NCBI GenBank assembly: GCA_027625915.1
Contig: JANTQA010000070.1
Location: 11,165,001-11,229,000, forward strand
Origin: Anaeramoeba flamelloides
Taxonomy: Eukaryota > Metamonada > Anaeramoebidae
Direction: 5' to 3'
Length of the DNA: 64,000 nt
Under the pieces are notes generated by a model. That model did no database searches and was not told the DNA's origin. It worked only from the letters and a program-made list of their open reading frames with translations. Within the stretch, counting starts at the first letter, position 1. Every line of letters starts with the position of its first letter. Of the stretch, positions 1-10,878 are shown in pieces. A program made the position numbers and the translations under genes.

Positions 1-779
1 TTTGTTTTTTTTTGTATTTTTTAACAAAGAAGTAAAAAACCCTTTCTTATGAGATCCAAATTTGAATTATTACCTTCAAAAGGTGAGAAAATCCAAATAC
101 CCATGAAAGATAGGTTGATCTACTTCATCTTCAAACCTGGTAGAGTTAATGATAATGGTATAACAACTTGTATATGAATTAAAAAAGGGAAAATTTTATA
201 TTTATTTTTCGTTTTTATTTTTTTTCAATATGGTAATCAAGGTTGTGGATTGCAATTTGTGACTCTCTTTGAAAAAAAATTATTGAATATGAAGTGAAAA
301 TTTTTCCCATAAAATATTCAAATACCAGTGTATTTTTCAGATCAATCAGACAATGATTTAACATAAGATGAAAAACAAAGATATTTTGAAATTCAACTTC
401 TTTAGTCCGAAAGTTGAAATAATGTTTTTTTCATATCAAACAAATATTCATTAAAACCCCAAAAAAGCCAAATATTGGATTATTTTGAGTAAATGTTTCA
501 AAAGACCTTCTTTGGAACAATTTTTTACAATTTACAAGTTTTAATTTTATTTCTCACTTAAAAGAATTTTCAGTTAGTTCTTTAATCAGGGATCAAAGTT
601 TGAGCCTGGTTTCTTTTTTTTTTCAGAAGGATTATTCGCAACTTGATCAAAGAAACTGATAATAAATAATAATTAAAAATGATATTGGTTTCTTAAAGTT
701 CTATTTATTAAAAAAGAAAATTCTAATGGAAAATCAATGGTTATATTATTCTTAATAAATTGAGGGATTATAAGGGACT
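1..779. other. Intergenic, no gene seen
   Basis: AT-rich sequence with stops in all frames and no ORF with a recognisable family. Around 320 there is an end of the type ATTCAAATACCAGTGT, which resembles the terminal sequence of the short TA-flanked element at 40253-40425, so this stretch probably contains old transposon debris. Confidence 0.6.
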
Positions 780-1510
780 ATTGACCTTTATAAAATATTA
801 TACAGCCAAATAGGCCCAGTTATAATGGGTGAAATACATGTTTTTAAAGGTTTTGCATGGATATTAGAAGAATAAAATTTATTTTGGAAATTTTCAAAAT
901 TGAAATCATTTTTTCACATTTTAACACATTTTTGATTTTTTTTTTTTTTTTAGCACCTAATTCAGTTACAAAAAAATTTTTATTGCTATGATCAAAAGTC
1001 ACTTGGTAAAAACGTGACTTCTAAGCTTATTGAAACTGTGGAAATGATTGTTGAGAAATCATATTTATTTCTATTGGAATTTTATTCAATCTTTGATCTT
1101 GATATTTGAATAATGCATGTGAAAAATTATAATTTCATTTTCATTTCCTTTTTCAAATAGAGATCACAAATCCCAACCTACTTCATTTGGGAACTTGATT
1201 TCTAAAAAGAAAATAAAGGAAAATGAAGTGGAAATCATTTCGTATTTATTATTTAAATACCAATAGAAGATTTCAACAAACAGTCTTGTTCTTCTCAGCG
1301 TGGTACGAAGAATTTGAGTTTTTCAATTTTTAAGAAAATTTCTATAGATTAATTAATTTTCTTTCAGACTGATATCAACAATTCTTTGATTTACATCATT
1401 CTGCTTATTTCTTATTTGTTCTTCAAAGGTCAATTATATATAATATTAGATATTTGAAAAAAATCTTGGGCATTTTGACTCAAACAAAGTTTATATATAT
1501 AAATAATATT
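780..1510. repeat. Dispersed direct repeat, copy 1
   Basis: This stretch matches 15640-16170 in the same orientation. Shared landmarks occur in the same order: a 'GATATTAGAAGAA' block, 'CACCTAATTCA'-like sequence after a T-run, 'GAAACTGTGGAAATGATTGT' against 'GAAACAGTAAAAATGATTGT', and 'GATATTTGAAAAAAAT' near the end. By eye identity is moderate (roughly 70-75 percent) with many small gaps. No coding capacity is seen. It is either an old transposon pair or part of the larger duplication that carries the RCC1-BTB genes. Confidence 0.6.
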
Positions 1511-3035
1511 TTTTTCTTAAAATTATCCTTTGATAGAGATTATAATCAATATAATAATTCGTTTCTGAACACTTGATTTTTTTTTAAGTTCAATTTTTTA
1601 GATATTTTTAAACACATAATTTTTATTTATGGTATATTACGAATAATTGTTTTTTGATAAAAACAGATAAGAAAGAGATATACTTTCTGAAAAGTTTTAG
1701 GATATTAATATTGTTAAATATAGAAAATAGTAAGGGTTATCATTAATTTATTAGGTAAAGTTTGGACTTCTAAAATTTTATTTTGAAATCTATTTGGGTG
1801 GCATAATGAGAATTTTTCCAATAAATTTAACTTTAAAAATGTTTTTTAAATTATTGTTAAACATTTTAAAAGATTTTTTTTTTTGAGATATTTTTAATCT
1901 CATAAATCCCAGAAGATACATCACGTTCAACATTTAAGATTTTATAAAAACAATGCACCTACTTGGAATAAAATTATGTGTTCATTAAAAGTCAATAAAA
2001 AAGCTCATCATTTAAAACGTAAGTTTTACAAATGTCATAAATTCCATTTCTTTGCTGAAAAACTTATTCTTATATCAAATAACATTTTTTTTTAAAAAAA
2101 ATGTTTGATAGCTTTATTCTCTGGAAAAAGTGAGGATGCTATTAATAGATTATATCAAAAAGTCGATTAAAACACAATTCAAAATTTCATAATTGACAAA
2201 TAAAAAAAAAAATAGAAATTATTTTTTTTACTACAGTCAAGAATTTTTAAACAACTATTCAAAATTATTAATAGCTAAGAAGATACAATATGTATACAGT
2301 GTTTTATGTTTTATCACCTTCTTCTGTTTCTTAAAAAGCGTGAAATCAAATGATGAACAAGTATATTAGATAAAACTTGGATGATCAAGTTTGTTACTGT
2401 AAAATTTAAAACAAATTTTTTCAACTATTGCAGAAAATGAAAAATTTAATTTTCAATGCTTTTTTTGATAACATCATTGGGTGAGAAAAAGATTTTATGA
2501 AGAATAAGTTCTTCAAATTTGCATTCAAGAAGAATAAATTGTTTTTATCTTGTTTTTTTTTGATATTTTTATTTGCTTTTTATTTAAGTGTAGCGTTAGA
2601 TGTTGAGTTCCAAAAATAAATATCATCTCATAATGTTCCATTTGCTCCAAAAACACCTTTTATAATTCTTCGTTTTCGATCCCCCTTCCAGACTCAAAAA
2701 AGATATTATTCTATAGCTAAGATGATACTAATCGTTGTTCTCCCGACTTCTCAATATCATCTTATCCTACTTCGAACAATCTCGTATTTCTCTTTCTTCC
2801 AGGCCAAATTTATAAAATAACAGAGGCGATTGTTACTAAATCAAAACAATAAAGAGAGTAGAATCACCTCTCTTCAATGATAATATAAAAAAAATATAAA
2901 TCAAAATTTTAAAAATCATCAGGATCAAATCAATTATTTATTTTTATCTTCTATTTGAAAATTCAATTTCAATTAATTAACATTTGATGAACCGATTTAT
3001 TCAGTTATTTAACCAGTTGTCAATTGAATTCAAAA
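1511..3035. other. Intergenic, no gene seen
   Basis: No ORF that I can support. A patch at 2640-2870 is less AT-rich than its surroundings and pyrimidine-rich, but I recognise no RNA or protein in it. The end of this stretch (about 2920-3035) is the 3' flank of the RCC1-BTB copy and matches 8830-8965 next to the second copy. Confidence 0.5.
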
Positions 3036-3409
3036 TCTAAAAAAGTAAGTATGGAAAACATTAAAGTGAAATTTCATTTCATTTTTTATGGAACTGCCTA
3101 TTTTATAAGGAAAAATGTGTAATTTTGATTAAAGAATTCATCCAAATTAACAAAAATAATAAAATTAGAATAATATCTTAGATACTATTCAAAATAAAGA
3201 AACGTTATTTCTTCTGTCATTGGTTAATGATAAAGAGAATGACGATTCTATATTGAAATTTCTAAATTTTTATTTAGAAATTTAGGAACCGTACCGTCAA
3301 GCGTCACCGAGTGCTGTAAAGTACCATGCTTTCCCAGAATTCAAAAGAATAGAGAAAAATCAAAGATTTGACTCAATTCTTTTGAATTCTGTAAAAGCTA
3401 ACTGCTGTT

Positions 3410-3795
3410 TTCTTGAGGTTTTTTGTTTTATTTGTTAAGTGTTCTAGTTTTTTTTGAGGTTTTCTATTTTATTTCTGAAGTGTTCTAGGTTTTTTTTGGG
3501 TTTTTTATTTTATTTGGAAAATCTATTGATTTTCGTTAGGCTTTTTTGAGTTTTCTATTTATTTGTTAAGTGTTCTAGGGTTTTTTTCTTGAGTTTTTTT
3601 TTGTTTTATTTGTTAAGTGTGTTAGTTTTTTTGAGTTTTCAATTTATTTTTAAGTGTTCTAGGTTTTTTTTTGAGGTTTTCTATTTTATTCGGAAAATCT
3701 ATTGATTTTTGTTAGGTTTTTTTGAGTTTTTTATTAATTTGTGAAGTGTTCTAGGTTTTTTTTGAGGGTTTCTATTTTATTTCTAAAGTAAAAAA
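3410..3795. repeat. T-rich minisatellite
   Basis: Imperfect tandem units of about 40-47 bp built on the core 'AAGTGTTCTAGGTTTTTTTT' followed by 'GAGGTTTTCTATTTTATTT'. Cores are visible near 3437, 3478, 3568, 3615, 3651 and 3743; the two wide gaps (about 90 bp) are double units whose middle core has drifted to 'GAAAATCTATTGATTTTCGT'. Confidence 0.75.
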
Positions 3796-3858
3796 AACCT
3801 AACGAAAATCTATAGATTTTCCAAATAAACATAAAACTCACGAAAACCTAACGACAAC

Positions 3859-3926
3859 TTTTTTTAATTTTTGAAATAAACCGAAAATTAAATAAATTTT
3901 CGGTTTATTTCTAAAATTAAAAAAAT
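3859..3926. repeat. AT-rich hairpin with CCTAACG flanks
   Basis: The arms GAAATAAACCGAAAATT (3873-3889) and its perfect reverse complement (3895-3911) surround a 5-base loop, and weaker pairing of T-run and A-run extends the stem outwards. CCTAACGA-type words flank it on both sides. The same word borders the hairpin at 51842-51921, suggesting one small palindromic repeat family. Confidence 0.6.
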
Positions 3927-3996
3927 CCTAACGAATGTAAGTGACAATTAATTTCCTCCCTTCAAAATAAAAATAAAATAAAAAAAAAAACCCAAA

Positions 3997-5825
3997 TTAA
4001 TTAAGATCAAATTGCTTTTTAATTTTCATTAATTCAGATTCAAAATTACATTGATCATTTAATTGGTAATATTCAACAGCATCAGATAATTCATCAACAA
4101 TTAATTTTGGCTCTTGGTTTGCTGTCAATTCAATTGAATTGGTATAAAAATATTTGACTAAAATTTTCAAGCTTTTGATTGATTTATTAGTATAATCTTG
4201 AACTTTATTTGTATTATCTTTTTTATTAACATAATCAAACATTGCCCGAAACAAGCCACTTCGGGAATATAAAATGAATTTGTGAACTGGTATTTCTTCA
4301 TAATTTCCCTCTTCATCTTCATCCTCATTATCCTCTTGATCATCATCATCCTCAATTTTAACCAAAATTTTAAAATCCTTTGAATCATCATCCTTGTATA
4401 ATTGGGCAATATCTTTTTCAAGTGTATTATCCACAGATGGAGGGTATGTTAATTCCAATAAATTAAAAGTTTGTTCAAGTTTTTCAAGATCTGAAATTTC
4501 ATCATAATAAATCCATTTCAGAAAATTCAATGTTTGTTCTTTATTGATTGATTTTTCAACAAATAATTTGTTTTGGATTTGATCAAATGTTAATTTGGTT
4601 CTGCACTCAACAAGGGATTTATGAACAGGGATTTGGTTTCCCAAGGTTCCAATTTCACAATCACAAAATTTTTTGGATTCGAATAATAGCCTGAGATCTT
4701 GTGGAAGTGTATTTTTGAAATCAAGATAAATAAAGCAAAACTTTGATCCACAGGCAATTCGGATCATGTCTTTTGAGCCCAAATAATTTGTAAAAAACCC
4801 AGGAAGGCTGATTTTTGTTGGAATGTTATGATTGTTGTTGTTGTTGGGTTTATTTGTTGGGAAGAAGTCATCAAACCCCCACCCATACAATTCGTTTTGG
4901 TCTGTTAAAATCAAATTTCGGTTTGATCCTGTTGCCAATTGGACAGCTTTCTTCTCCTTTAGTTGTGGAATCAAGGTAAAAATGGTTTTTGGGACACCAT
5001 GTCCATTAAATTTCTTGAAGCAGCAACTAAAGGTTTGTCCCTTCTTGGTGATTAAAATGGAGTAAAAAACACAGGAACTTATAGTCAGGATCTCGGATCC
5101 TTTAAAGTTTTTAACAACAGTGGGCTTATATGGATCATCATCAGATCCAATACCCAACTCTCCACTAATGTTGTTTCCACAGCCATACAAAAGATCAGGC
5201 TTGCTTGTGACGAAAAAGAAATTCAGAGCACAGACTCCTCCAAAGATTTTGGTAACCTTGTCTTGAACATAAACAGGCATAGGTTCTTTCTCTCCTCCTT
5301 TTTTGCCAGTGCCCAGACTACCATGATGATTGGATCCTGAGGCATACAATTGGTCTCCATTACAAAGATAATAACAAGAACAGGAACCCATTATCAGTGA
5401 ATTAACAAACAATTTCTTTTCTTCGAAAAAGGTTACAGGCCTGATCTCTTCAAAAGTACTTTGGTCTGCATCAACAAGAGGTACTTCTTTATGATGGTTA
5501 AAACCAGCCAAAGACCAGACCTTTCCTGATTCAGTTAAAATTTGATAAGTATCCTGACTTGAAACAATGTCTTTGATTGTTTGTTTTTGGGTAATTGGTA
5601 TTTCCTTTTCTTGTTATCTCTTTGATAAAACTCCAATTTGTTTGGCTTTTTCCAAACAAGAAAATGGGGTGGACTTCCACCTCCACAGACGATCTTTTTT
5701 ATTGTTTGGGTTTTTTTGAGGTTACTTTCGGTCCATTTGGGTAAATTGTTGTTTTCTTCTTGGGTGACAAGGAAACTGAAATCTTTTTTTAGTCCACAAA
5801 GATAAAGAGAGGAAGACTTGGACAT
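3997..5825 (-). pseudogene. RCC1-BTB-BTB protein, copy with a frame break
   Basis: Paralogue of the intact gene at 9022-10878 and collinear with it from start codon (5825) to stop (3997). The first about 80 codons are open in one frame (MSKSSSLYLCGLKKDF...), the remaining about 500 in another. Where the intact copy has CCCGAAAACGAAACAATC on the coding strand, this copy has CCCAAAAACAAACAATC near 5579-5590, one base shorter, so the protein would stop at about residue 96. The remainder is well preserved: RCC1-type blades with YGCG and YGWG motifs, then two BTB domains, each with an IPVHK motif. It also lacks about 9 codons present in the sister after YGWG. Such good preservation beyond one break means a very young pseudogene or a consensus error. 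RCC1 propellers mediate protein or GTPase interactions and BTB domains dimerise or recruit cullin-3; the specific role is unknown. Confidence 0.85.
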
Positions 5826-6199
5826 TTTTGAGGGATTAATAAAAATGAGAAAAAATGAATTTTTAAAAATATTTTATTTTTTAGAGAAGTGCTTTATTTT
5901 GAATGTGAGAAATACACTTAGTTTTCAAGAGAAGAATCACTTATATAAATTTCCATAAAAGATTCCAAATACCTTTGAAAGTTCATTTCAGTGAAAAAGA
6001 GTGGTTTAACCAACATTCTCTAAAAGTAATACTATCATAAAGTTTGTTTGATTTACTTTTTTTTTTTTAATCTTTAGATCTAGGATATTTTAAACCAAGA
6101 GTTTGGTTCAAAAAGAATCCTATTTCTTTAATGAGGATTTGGTTTGTTTTGTTTGAGATTATTTCAAATACCTTCATTTATTTTTTGTCTACCAATGAA

Positions 6200-7500
6200 T
6201 TTTGGTAGTAAAACCTCCAAAAAAAACAATCTTTTTATGGAATATTTAATCAACAAAAAGTTAAATTTTCATTACCAGTACATTATTTTTCAATTCTCAG
6301 TAGAGTTTTCAAAAAAATTAGTTTGGAGATAATTTAATACCAAAAAGGATAAGGAAAATTCTTGGAAATTATTTAAACATTTAATTTTTAAATATCAGCC
6401 CTATATCAAACATTTAAGAGACAAGTATTACAAGACAAACTAATTCCATTTATAATGCAAGGAATTGAATTTCCAATATAACAAGATTATTTAAAATTTA
6501 CTTCTTTTTTTTATAGATTGTTTTTATCAAAAAACAAGAAAATAAGTAATTAAAATCATAATTACAAAAAAAAAAAAATTCTTTCCTTTTAAAAAAATAA
6601 GTCAAAAGAGTTGGCTTGGAAACATTTATAACAATTAAAAAAAAAGTTATCAATGAATTATTGTTTTTTTTAATATTATGATATCAATTGCATGATTTAA
6701 AATTTCAATTCAAAAAAAAATCTTGAGCATCAGAATTTTAGAAAAAAAAAATTTAAGGTATTTCAATAACTAAAATTATAGTTGAGTAACAATTAATACA
6801 TTTTAATTTCATTATTTTCATCAGGGAATTTTTATTTCCTCTTGTAAATAACAAAAAAAAAAATTTTAGAAATGATCTTTTTGAGAAACTATTCAAACTC
6901 TAAAAAAAATCAAATTTATTACAAACAAAAACATTAGAATAAATATTATTATTATTGATGGAAGAAGTATAAATTACACTCTAAATGTGCTTGAATTAAA
7001 TTTTCCTCAAAGTTCAATTAAGCATAAAATCAAAGATTTTACAATTGTTCAAGTGAAAGAGATATCCAAATTTTTTTTTTAAAATGCAAAAACAAAAAAT
7101 TGAATCGAAAATAGAATATAGAAAAAGAAAAATAAAAAGAGAAAGAGAAAAAGTTTTATAGAAGAAATTGATAAAAAATCAAAGAAAAACAAAAAAAACA
7201 TCACTATCTTATAATTAAGAATATCCCAAAATCACAGCCAGGATACTGTTGATTTGATTTGATTTGATTTAAATTGATAATTGGTCACGACAGTAGATTT
7301 GGGGATCGATGTTTTAATTATTGTTATTTCTTCATTTTTTTATGATCTGATTTGATTTAAACCTTTGGTAATTTTTAGTATTTTGTTTTTAGATTTTATT
7401 TTCAAGTTACTCATACTTTCGTGTTTTATTATCTCAGTCTTAAAAAGCAATATCTTGATTATTTTTTAACTTTGTAAGTCTTCTTCCCAATATATAGAAA
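6200..7500. repeat. Duplicated spacer upstream of RCC1-BTB copy 1
   Basis: Matches 12950-14430 in direct orientation over about 1.3 kb. Examples are 'GGAGATAATTTAATACCAAA' with 'AAGGATAAGGAAAATTCTTG' in both, 'AGAGTTGGCTTGGAAACATT' in both, and 'TTTCAATAACTAAAATTATA' in both. The partner carries an extra 170-bp transposon that is absent here near 6815-6830, so this copy preserves the empty site. Confidence 0.75.
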
Positions 7501-8059
7501 ACACGACGATGGAAAAATGGAAAAAAATCATTAAAATATCAAATTAGTTCAATTATTTCCAATGTAAAAAATTACTGTACCAAGTATCAACTTAAGTTGA
7601 AATATGATTTTCGTTAAATTAAGATGACTAATATATAAAATAATTGACTAATGTATATCTATTTAAAAAATGTGTAATTTTACTCTATTAACTAATTTTT
7701 ATCAATTACAAATCATTTTAATTTTACTAATATTATCTACTGTTTTTTTTGTTAATGTTTCTCCTTTTTTACAAGCTAAATTTCTAAAAATTATATTTCT
7801 AATAATTGATTTTTGATTTTAGTGTTTTACCAATATTTCGATTCTTTACCAAATTCATGAATAATTTTCAAAATTAGTATTTAACTTTTGTTTTGATTTT
7901 CTGGAATTCAACTTTCTTTTATGAAAATTAAATCATATATAAACATTTGAACTTGAATAGCTAAATCTTTTATTTTTTCAATTAAATAATCACTGATAAA
8001 TCTAAACAATAAATGATACAGAGAATCTTCTTGATAAATACCTCTTTCTTCGATGTTGT

Positions 8060-8805
8060 AATTTTTTTTTATTAACAAAGATATGACTAAACCCTTTTTC
8101 AAATAAAAAGACACATGAAATTTCAAGAATTATTCATAATTGAATCAAATTAATTGTAGTATCATTCTAAAATATAAGAAACCCTTTAAAACCTAAATAA
8201 TAATAATAAAAAACTCAACTGGATATTAATAACTCATTAAAACATAACAATATAAATTAAAATTTAATATATTAAAAATTGATGTGCAATTTTATTTGAA
8301 ATGAGAAATCTCGTTTTGTAAATTTTTGGGCATTAAAAATTATCAAATTAATAAAAACCGTTGAAAAAAGTGAATTGGGGAAAAGTTCTTAACATTTTAT
8401 TGATAATTCTTTACACGCCAAACCTTTGTTCTTTAAAGTCTCATATTCAATAGAAATCCGCAATTCATCTAGATATCTTGTTGGAATTTATTTTTTTTCT
8501 TTATTTTATTTTTTCTTTGTTCCAGACAACAATCCAATAATCACCTTTCAAAATTCCTATATCTAGCTCATTTGAAATCAAACTTAAACTGTTTCCAGAT
8601 TTATAATGGTAGATTATTTCTAAATTGGTTTCTTGTAGATCTGGTTTTTTATTTTCGAACTGTTCAATATCAATAAATAAAAAAACAAAAAATGAAAAAA
8701 TGAAGAATTAAAATGAAAATTAACAATAAGTAATTATCTGATTAACAATCAAATTCAATGGTATTGATGATTTGAGAGGTGTGCCCTTTTGTTTGAAAAA
8801 GAGTT
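8060..8805. repeat. Dispersed repeat, inverted relative to 43537-44270
   Basis: The reverse complement of this stretch follows 43537-44270 over about 740 bp. Shared blocks are 'GATTTGAGAGGTGTGCCCTT', 'CAAATGAGCTAAA' against its counterpart, 'AACGGTTTTTATT' and 'TCATAATTGAATCAAAT'. The copy at 43.5 kb lies inside a large TTAA-flanked element. No protein-coding capacity is recognised. Confidence 0.7.
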
Positions 8806-8963
8806 TATTATTATTTTTATTGAATTAAATCCAAAATTTTTCAAATCATCAAGATCAAATCAATTATTAATTTTTTACTTTTCTTATTGATAATCAATCT
8901 AATTAATTTTGGATTGATTAATTTATTTATACAATTATATATCCAACCAAATTGTCAATTGAA

Positions 8964-8969
8964 TTTATT
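8964..8969 (-). promoter_or_regulatory. Candidate polyadenylation signal of RCC1-BTB gene
   Basis: On the minus strand AATAAA occurs about 50 nt downstream of the stop codon of the intact RCC1-BTB gene. In such AT-rich DNA this hexamer is frequent by chance, so the call rests only on position. Confidence 0.3.
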
Positions 8970-9021
8970 TTATACAAGCAATAATAAAACAAGAATGGTA
9001 AAAGAATTAAAAAAAAACAAA

Positions 9022-10878
9022 TTAGTTAAGATCAAATTGATTTTTAATTTTCAATAATTCATTCTCAAGATTACATTGATCATTTAATTGGTAATATTCA
9101 ACAGCATCAGATAATTCATCAACAATTAATTCTGGGTCTTGGTTTGCTGTCAATTCAATTGAATTAGTATAAAAATATTTGACTAAAATTTTCAAGCTTT
9201 TGATTGATTTATTAGTATAATCTTGAATTTTATTTGTGTTTTCTTTTTCATTAACATAATCAAACATTGCCCGAAACAAGCCACTTCGGGAATATAAAAT
9301 GAATTTGTGAACTGGTATTTCTTCATAATTATCCTCTTCATTCTCTTTATTCTCATTATCCTCTTGATCATCATCATCCTCAATTTTAACCAAAATTTTA
9401 AAATCCTTTGAATCATCATCCTTGTAGAGTTGGGCAATATCATTTTCAAGTGTATTATCCACAGATGGAGAGAATGTTAATTCCAATAAATTAAAAGTTT
9501 GTTCAAGTTTTTCAAGATCTGAAATTTCATCATAATAAATCCATTTCAGAAAATTCAATGTTTGTTCTTTATTGATTGATTTTTCAACAAATAATTTGTT
9601 TTGGATTTGATCAAATGTTAATTTGGTTCTGCACTCAACAAGGGATTTATGAACAGGGATTTGGTTTCCCAAGGTTCCAATTTCACAATCACAAAATTTT
9701 TTGGATTCATATAATAGCCCAAGATCTTGTGATAGTGTATTTTTGAAATCAAGATAAAGAAAGGTAGATTCTGAGTTACAGGCAATTCGGAGCATGTCTT
9801 TTGAGCCCAAATAATTTGTAAAAAACCCAGGAAGGCTGATTTTTGTTGGAATGTTATGATTGTTGTTGTTCTTGTTGGATTTATTTGTTGGGAAGAAGTC
9901 ATGGTTAGGGTATAAGCTTTTAAACCGCCCCCATCCATACAATTCGTTTTGGTCTGTTAAAACCAAGGTTCGGTTTGATCCTGTTGCCAACTGGACAGCT
10001 TTCTTCTCCTTGAGTTGTGGTATTAAGGTAAAAATGGTTTTTTGGACACCAAGTCCATTATATTTCTTGAAGCAGCAACTAAAGGTTTGTCCCTTCTTGG
10101 TGATTAAAATAGTGTGGATACGAGAGGAACTTACAGTAAGGATCTCGGATCCGTTAAAGTTTTTAACAATAAGGGGTTTAATTTGCGAATAAGTAGAACC
10201 AATACCTAACTTCCCAAAAGTGTTGCTTCCACAGCCATACAAAAGATCAGGCTTACTCGTGATGAAAAAGAAATTCAGAGCATTGCTTCCTGTTAAGATT
10301 TTGGTAACCTTGTCTTGAACATAAACATGCATAGGTTCTTGGCCTCCTTTTTTTTTGTCAAGGCCCAGCTGACCAAAAGCGTTGGATCCTGAGGCATACA
10401 ATTGGTCTCCATTACAAAGATAATACCCAGAAGTACAGCCCATTACAAGTGAATTAACAAACAATTTCTTTTCTTCGAAAAAGGTTACAGGCCTGATCTC
10501 TTCAAAAGTACTTTGATCTGCATCAAGAAGAGGTACTACTTCTTCAAAAACGTTACTATTGGCCAAAGACCAGACCTTTCCTGATTCAGTTAAAATAAGA
10601 TAGGTATAGTAACTTGAAACAATGTCTTTGATTGTTTCGTTTTCGGGTAATTGGTATTTCCTTTTCTTGTTATCTTTTTGATGATAAAACTCCAATTTGT
10701 TTGGCTTTTTCCAAACAAGAAAATAAGATCCAGTCCCACAAACGATCTTTTTTATTCTCTGGGTTTTTTTGAGGTTGCTTTCGGACCATTTAAATAAACT
10801 GTCGGTTTTTTCTTCTTTGGTAATAAAATTGAAATCTTTTTTTTTTCCAGTTAGAAAAAGAGAGGACGAATTGGACAT
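9022..10878 (-). CDS. RCC1-BTB-BTB protein, intact copy (618 aa)
   Basis: Single-exon gene that starts at ATG 10878 and ends with TAA. Residues about 1-385 form a degenerate RCC1 beta-propeller; blades end in motifs such as YASGSNAFGQLG (about 161-172), YGCGSNTFGKLG (about 214-225) and YGWG (about 314-317). Residues about 385-470 are a first, divergent BTB domain (ESKKFCDCEIG..IPVHKSLVECRT). Residues about 488-612 are a second BTB domain (DFKILVKIE..IPVHKFILYSRSGLFRAMF) with an acidic D/E/N insert near 500-519. In other eukaryotes RCC1-BTB proteins act as cullin-3 adaptors or GTPase-linked regulators; here the substrate is unknown. The gene is near-identical to the broken copy at 3997-5825. 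No intron is needed. Confidence 0.9.
   Translation of the reverse strand: MSNSSSLFLTGKKKDFNFITKEEKTDSLFKWSESNLKKTQRIKKIVCGTGSYFLVWKKPNKLEFYHQKDNKKRKYQLPENETIKDIVSSYYTYLILTESGKVWSLANSNVFEEVVPLLDADQSTFEEIRPVTFFEEKKLFVNSLVMGCTSGYYLCNGDQLYASGSNAFGQLGLDKKKGGQEPMHVYVQDKVTKILTGSNALNFFFITSKPDLLYGCGSNTFGKLGIGSTYSQIKPLIVKNFNGSEILTVSSSRIHTILITKKGQTFSCCFKKYNGLGVQKTIFTLIPQLKEKKAVQLATGSNRTLVLTDQNELYGWGRFKSLYPNHDFFPTNKSNKNNNNHNIPTKISLPGFFTNYLGSKDMLRIACNSESTFLYLDFKNTLSQDLGLLYESKKFCDCEIGTLGNQIPVHKSLVECRTKLTFDQIQNKLFVEKSINKEQTLNFLKWIYYDEISDLEKLEQTFNLLELTFSPSVDNTLENDIAQLYKDDDSKDFKILVKIEDDDDQEDNENKENEEDNYEEIPVHKFILYSRSGLFRAMFDYVNEKENTNKIQDYTNKSIKSLKILVKYFYTNSIELTANQDPELIVDELSDAVEYYQLNDQCNLENELLKIKNQFDLN

Larger units (their letters stand above)
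3036..3990. repeat. Inserted low-complexity block downstream of RCC1-BTB copy 1
   Basis: The 3' flanks of the two RCC1-BTB copies match (2920-3035 and 8830-8965), but in copy 1 about 950 bp of extra sequence lies between flank and gene. It holds a less AT-rich patch (3285-3330), a hairpin at 3336-3391 whose arms read CAGAATTCAAAAGAAT and its reverse complement, a T-rich minisatellite, and a second hairpin at 3859-3926. The gain is therefore specific to copy 1. Confidence 0.6.
5826..9021. other. Intergenic between RCC1-BTB copies
   Basis: No gene supported. The interval contains a spacer (about 6200-7500) that is duplicated at 12950-14430, and an inverted dispersed repeat (8060-8805). Short minus-strand ORFs near 7908-8126 have repetitive AT-driven composition and overlap the dispersed repeat, so I do not call them. 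Confidence 0.6.

Noticed and set aside
4167-9938. Overlapping ORFs within both RCC1-BTB copies (for example 4167-4421, 9192-9449 and 9618-9938 minus; 9860-10192 plus)
   Set aside because: They are alternative-frame shadows of the BTB and RCC1 coding sequence.
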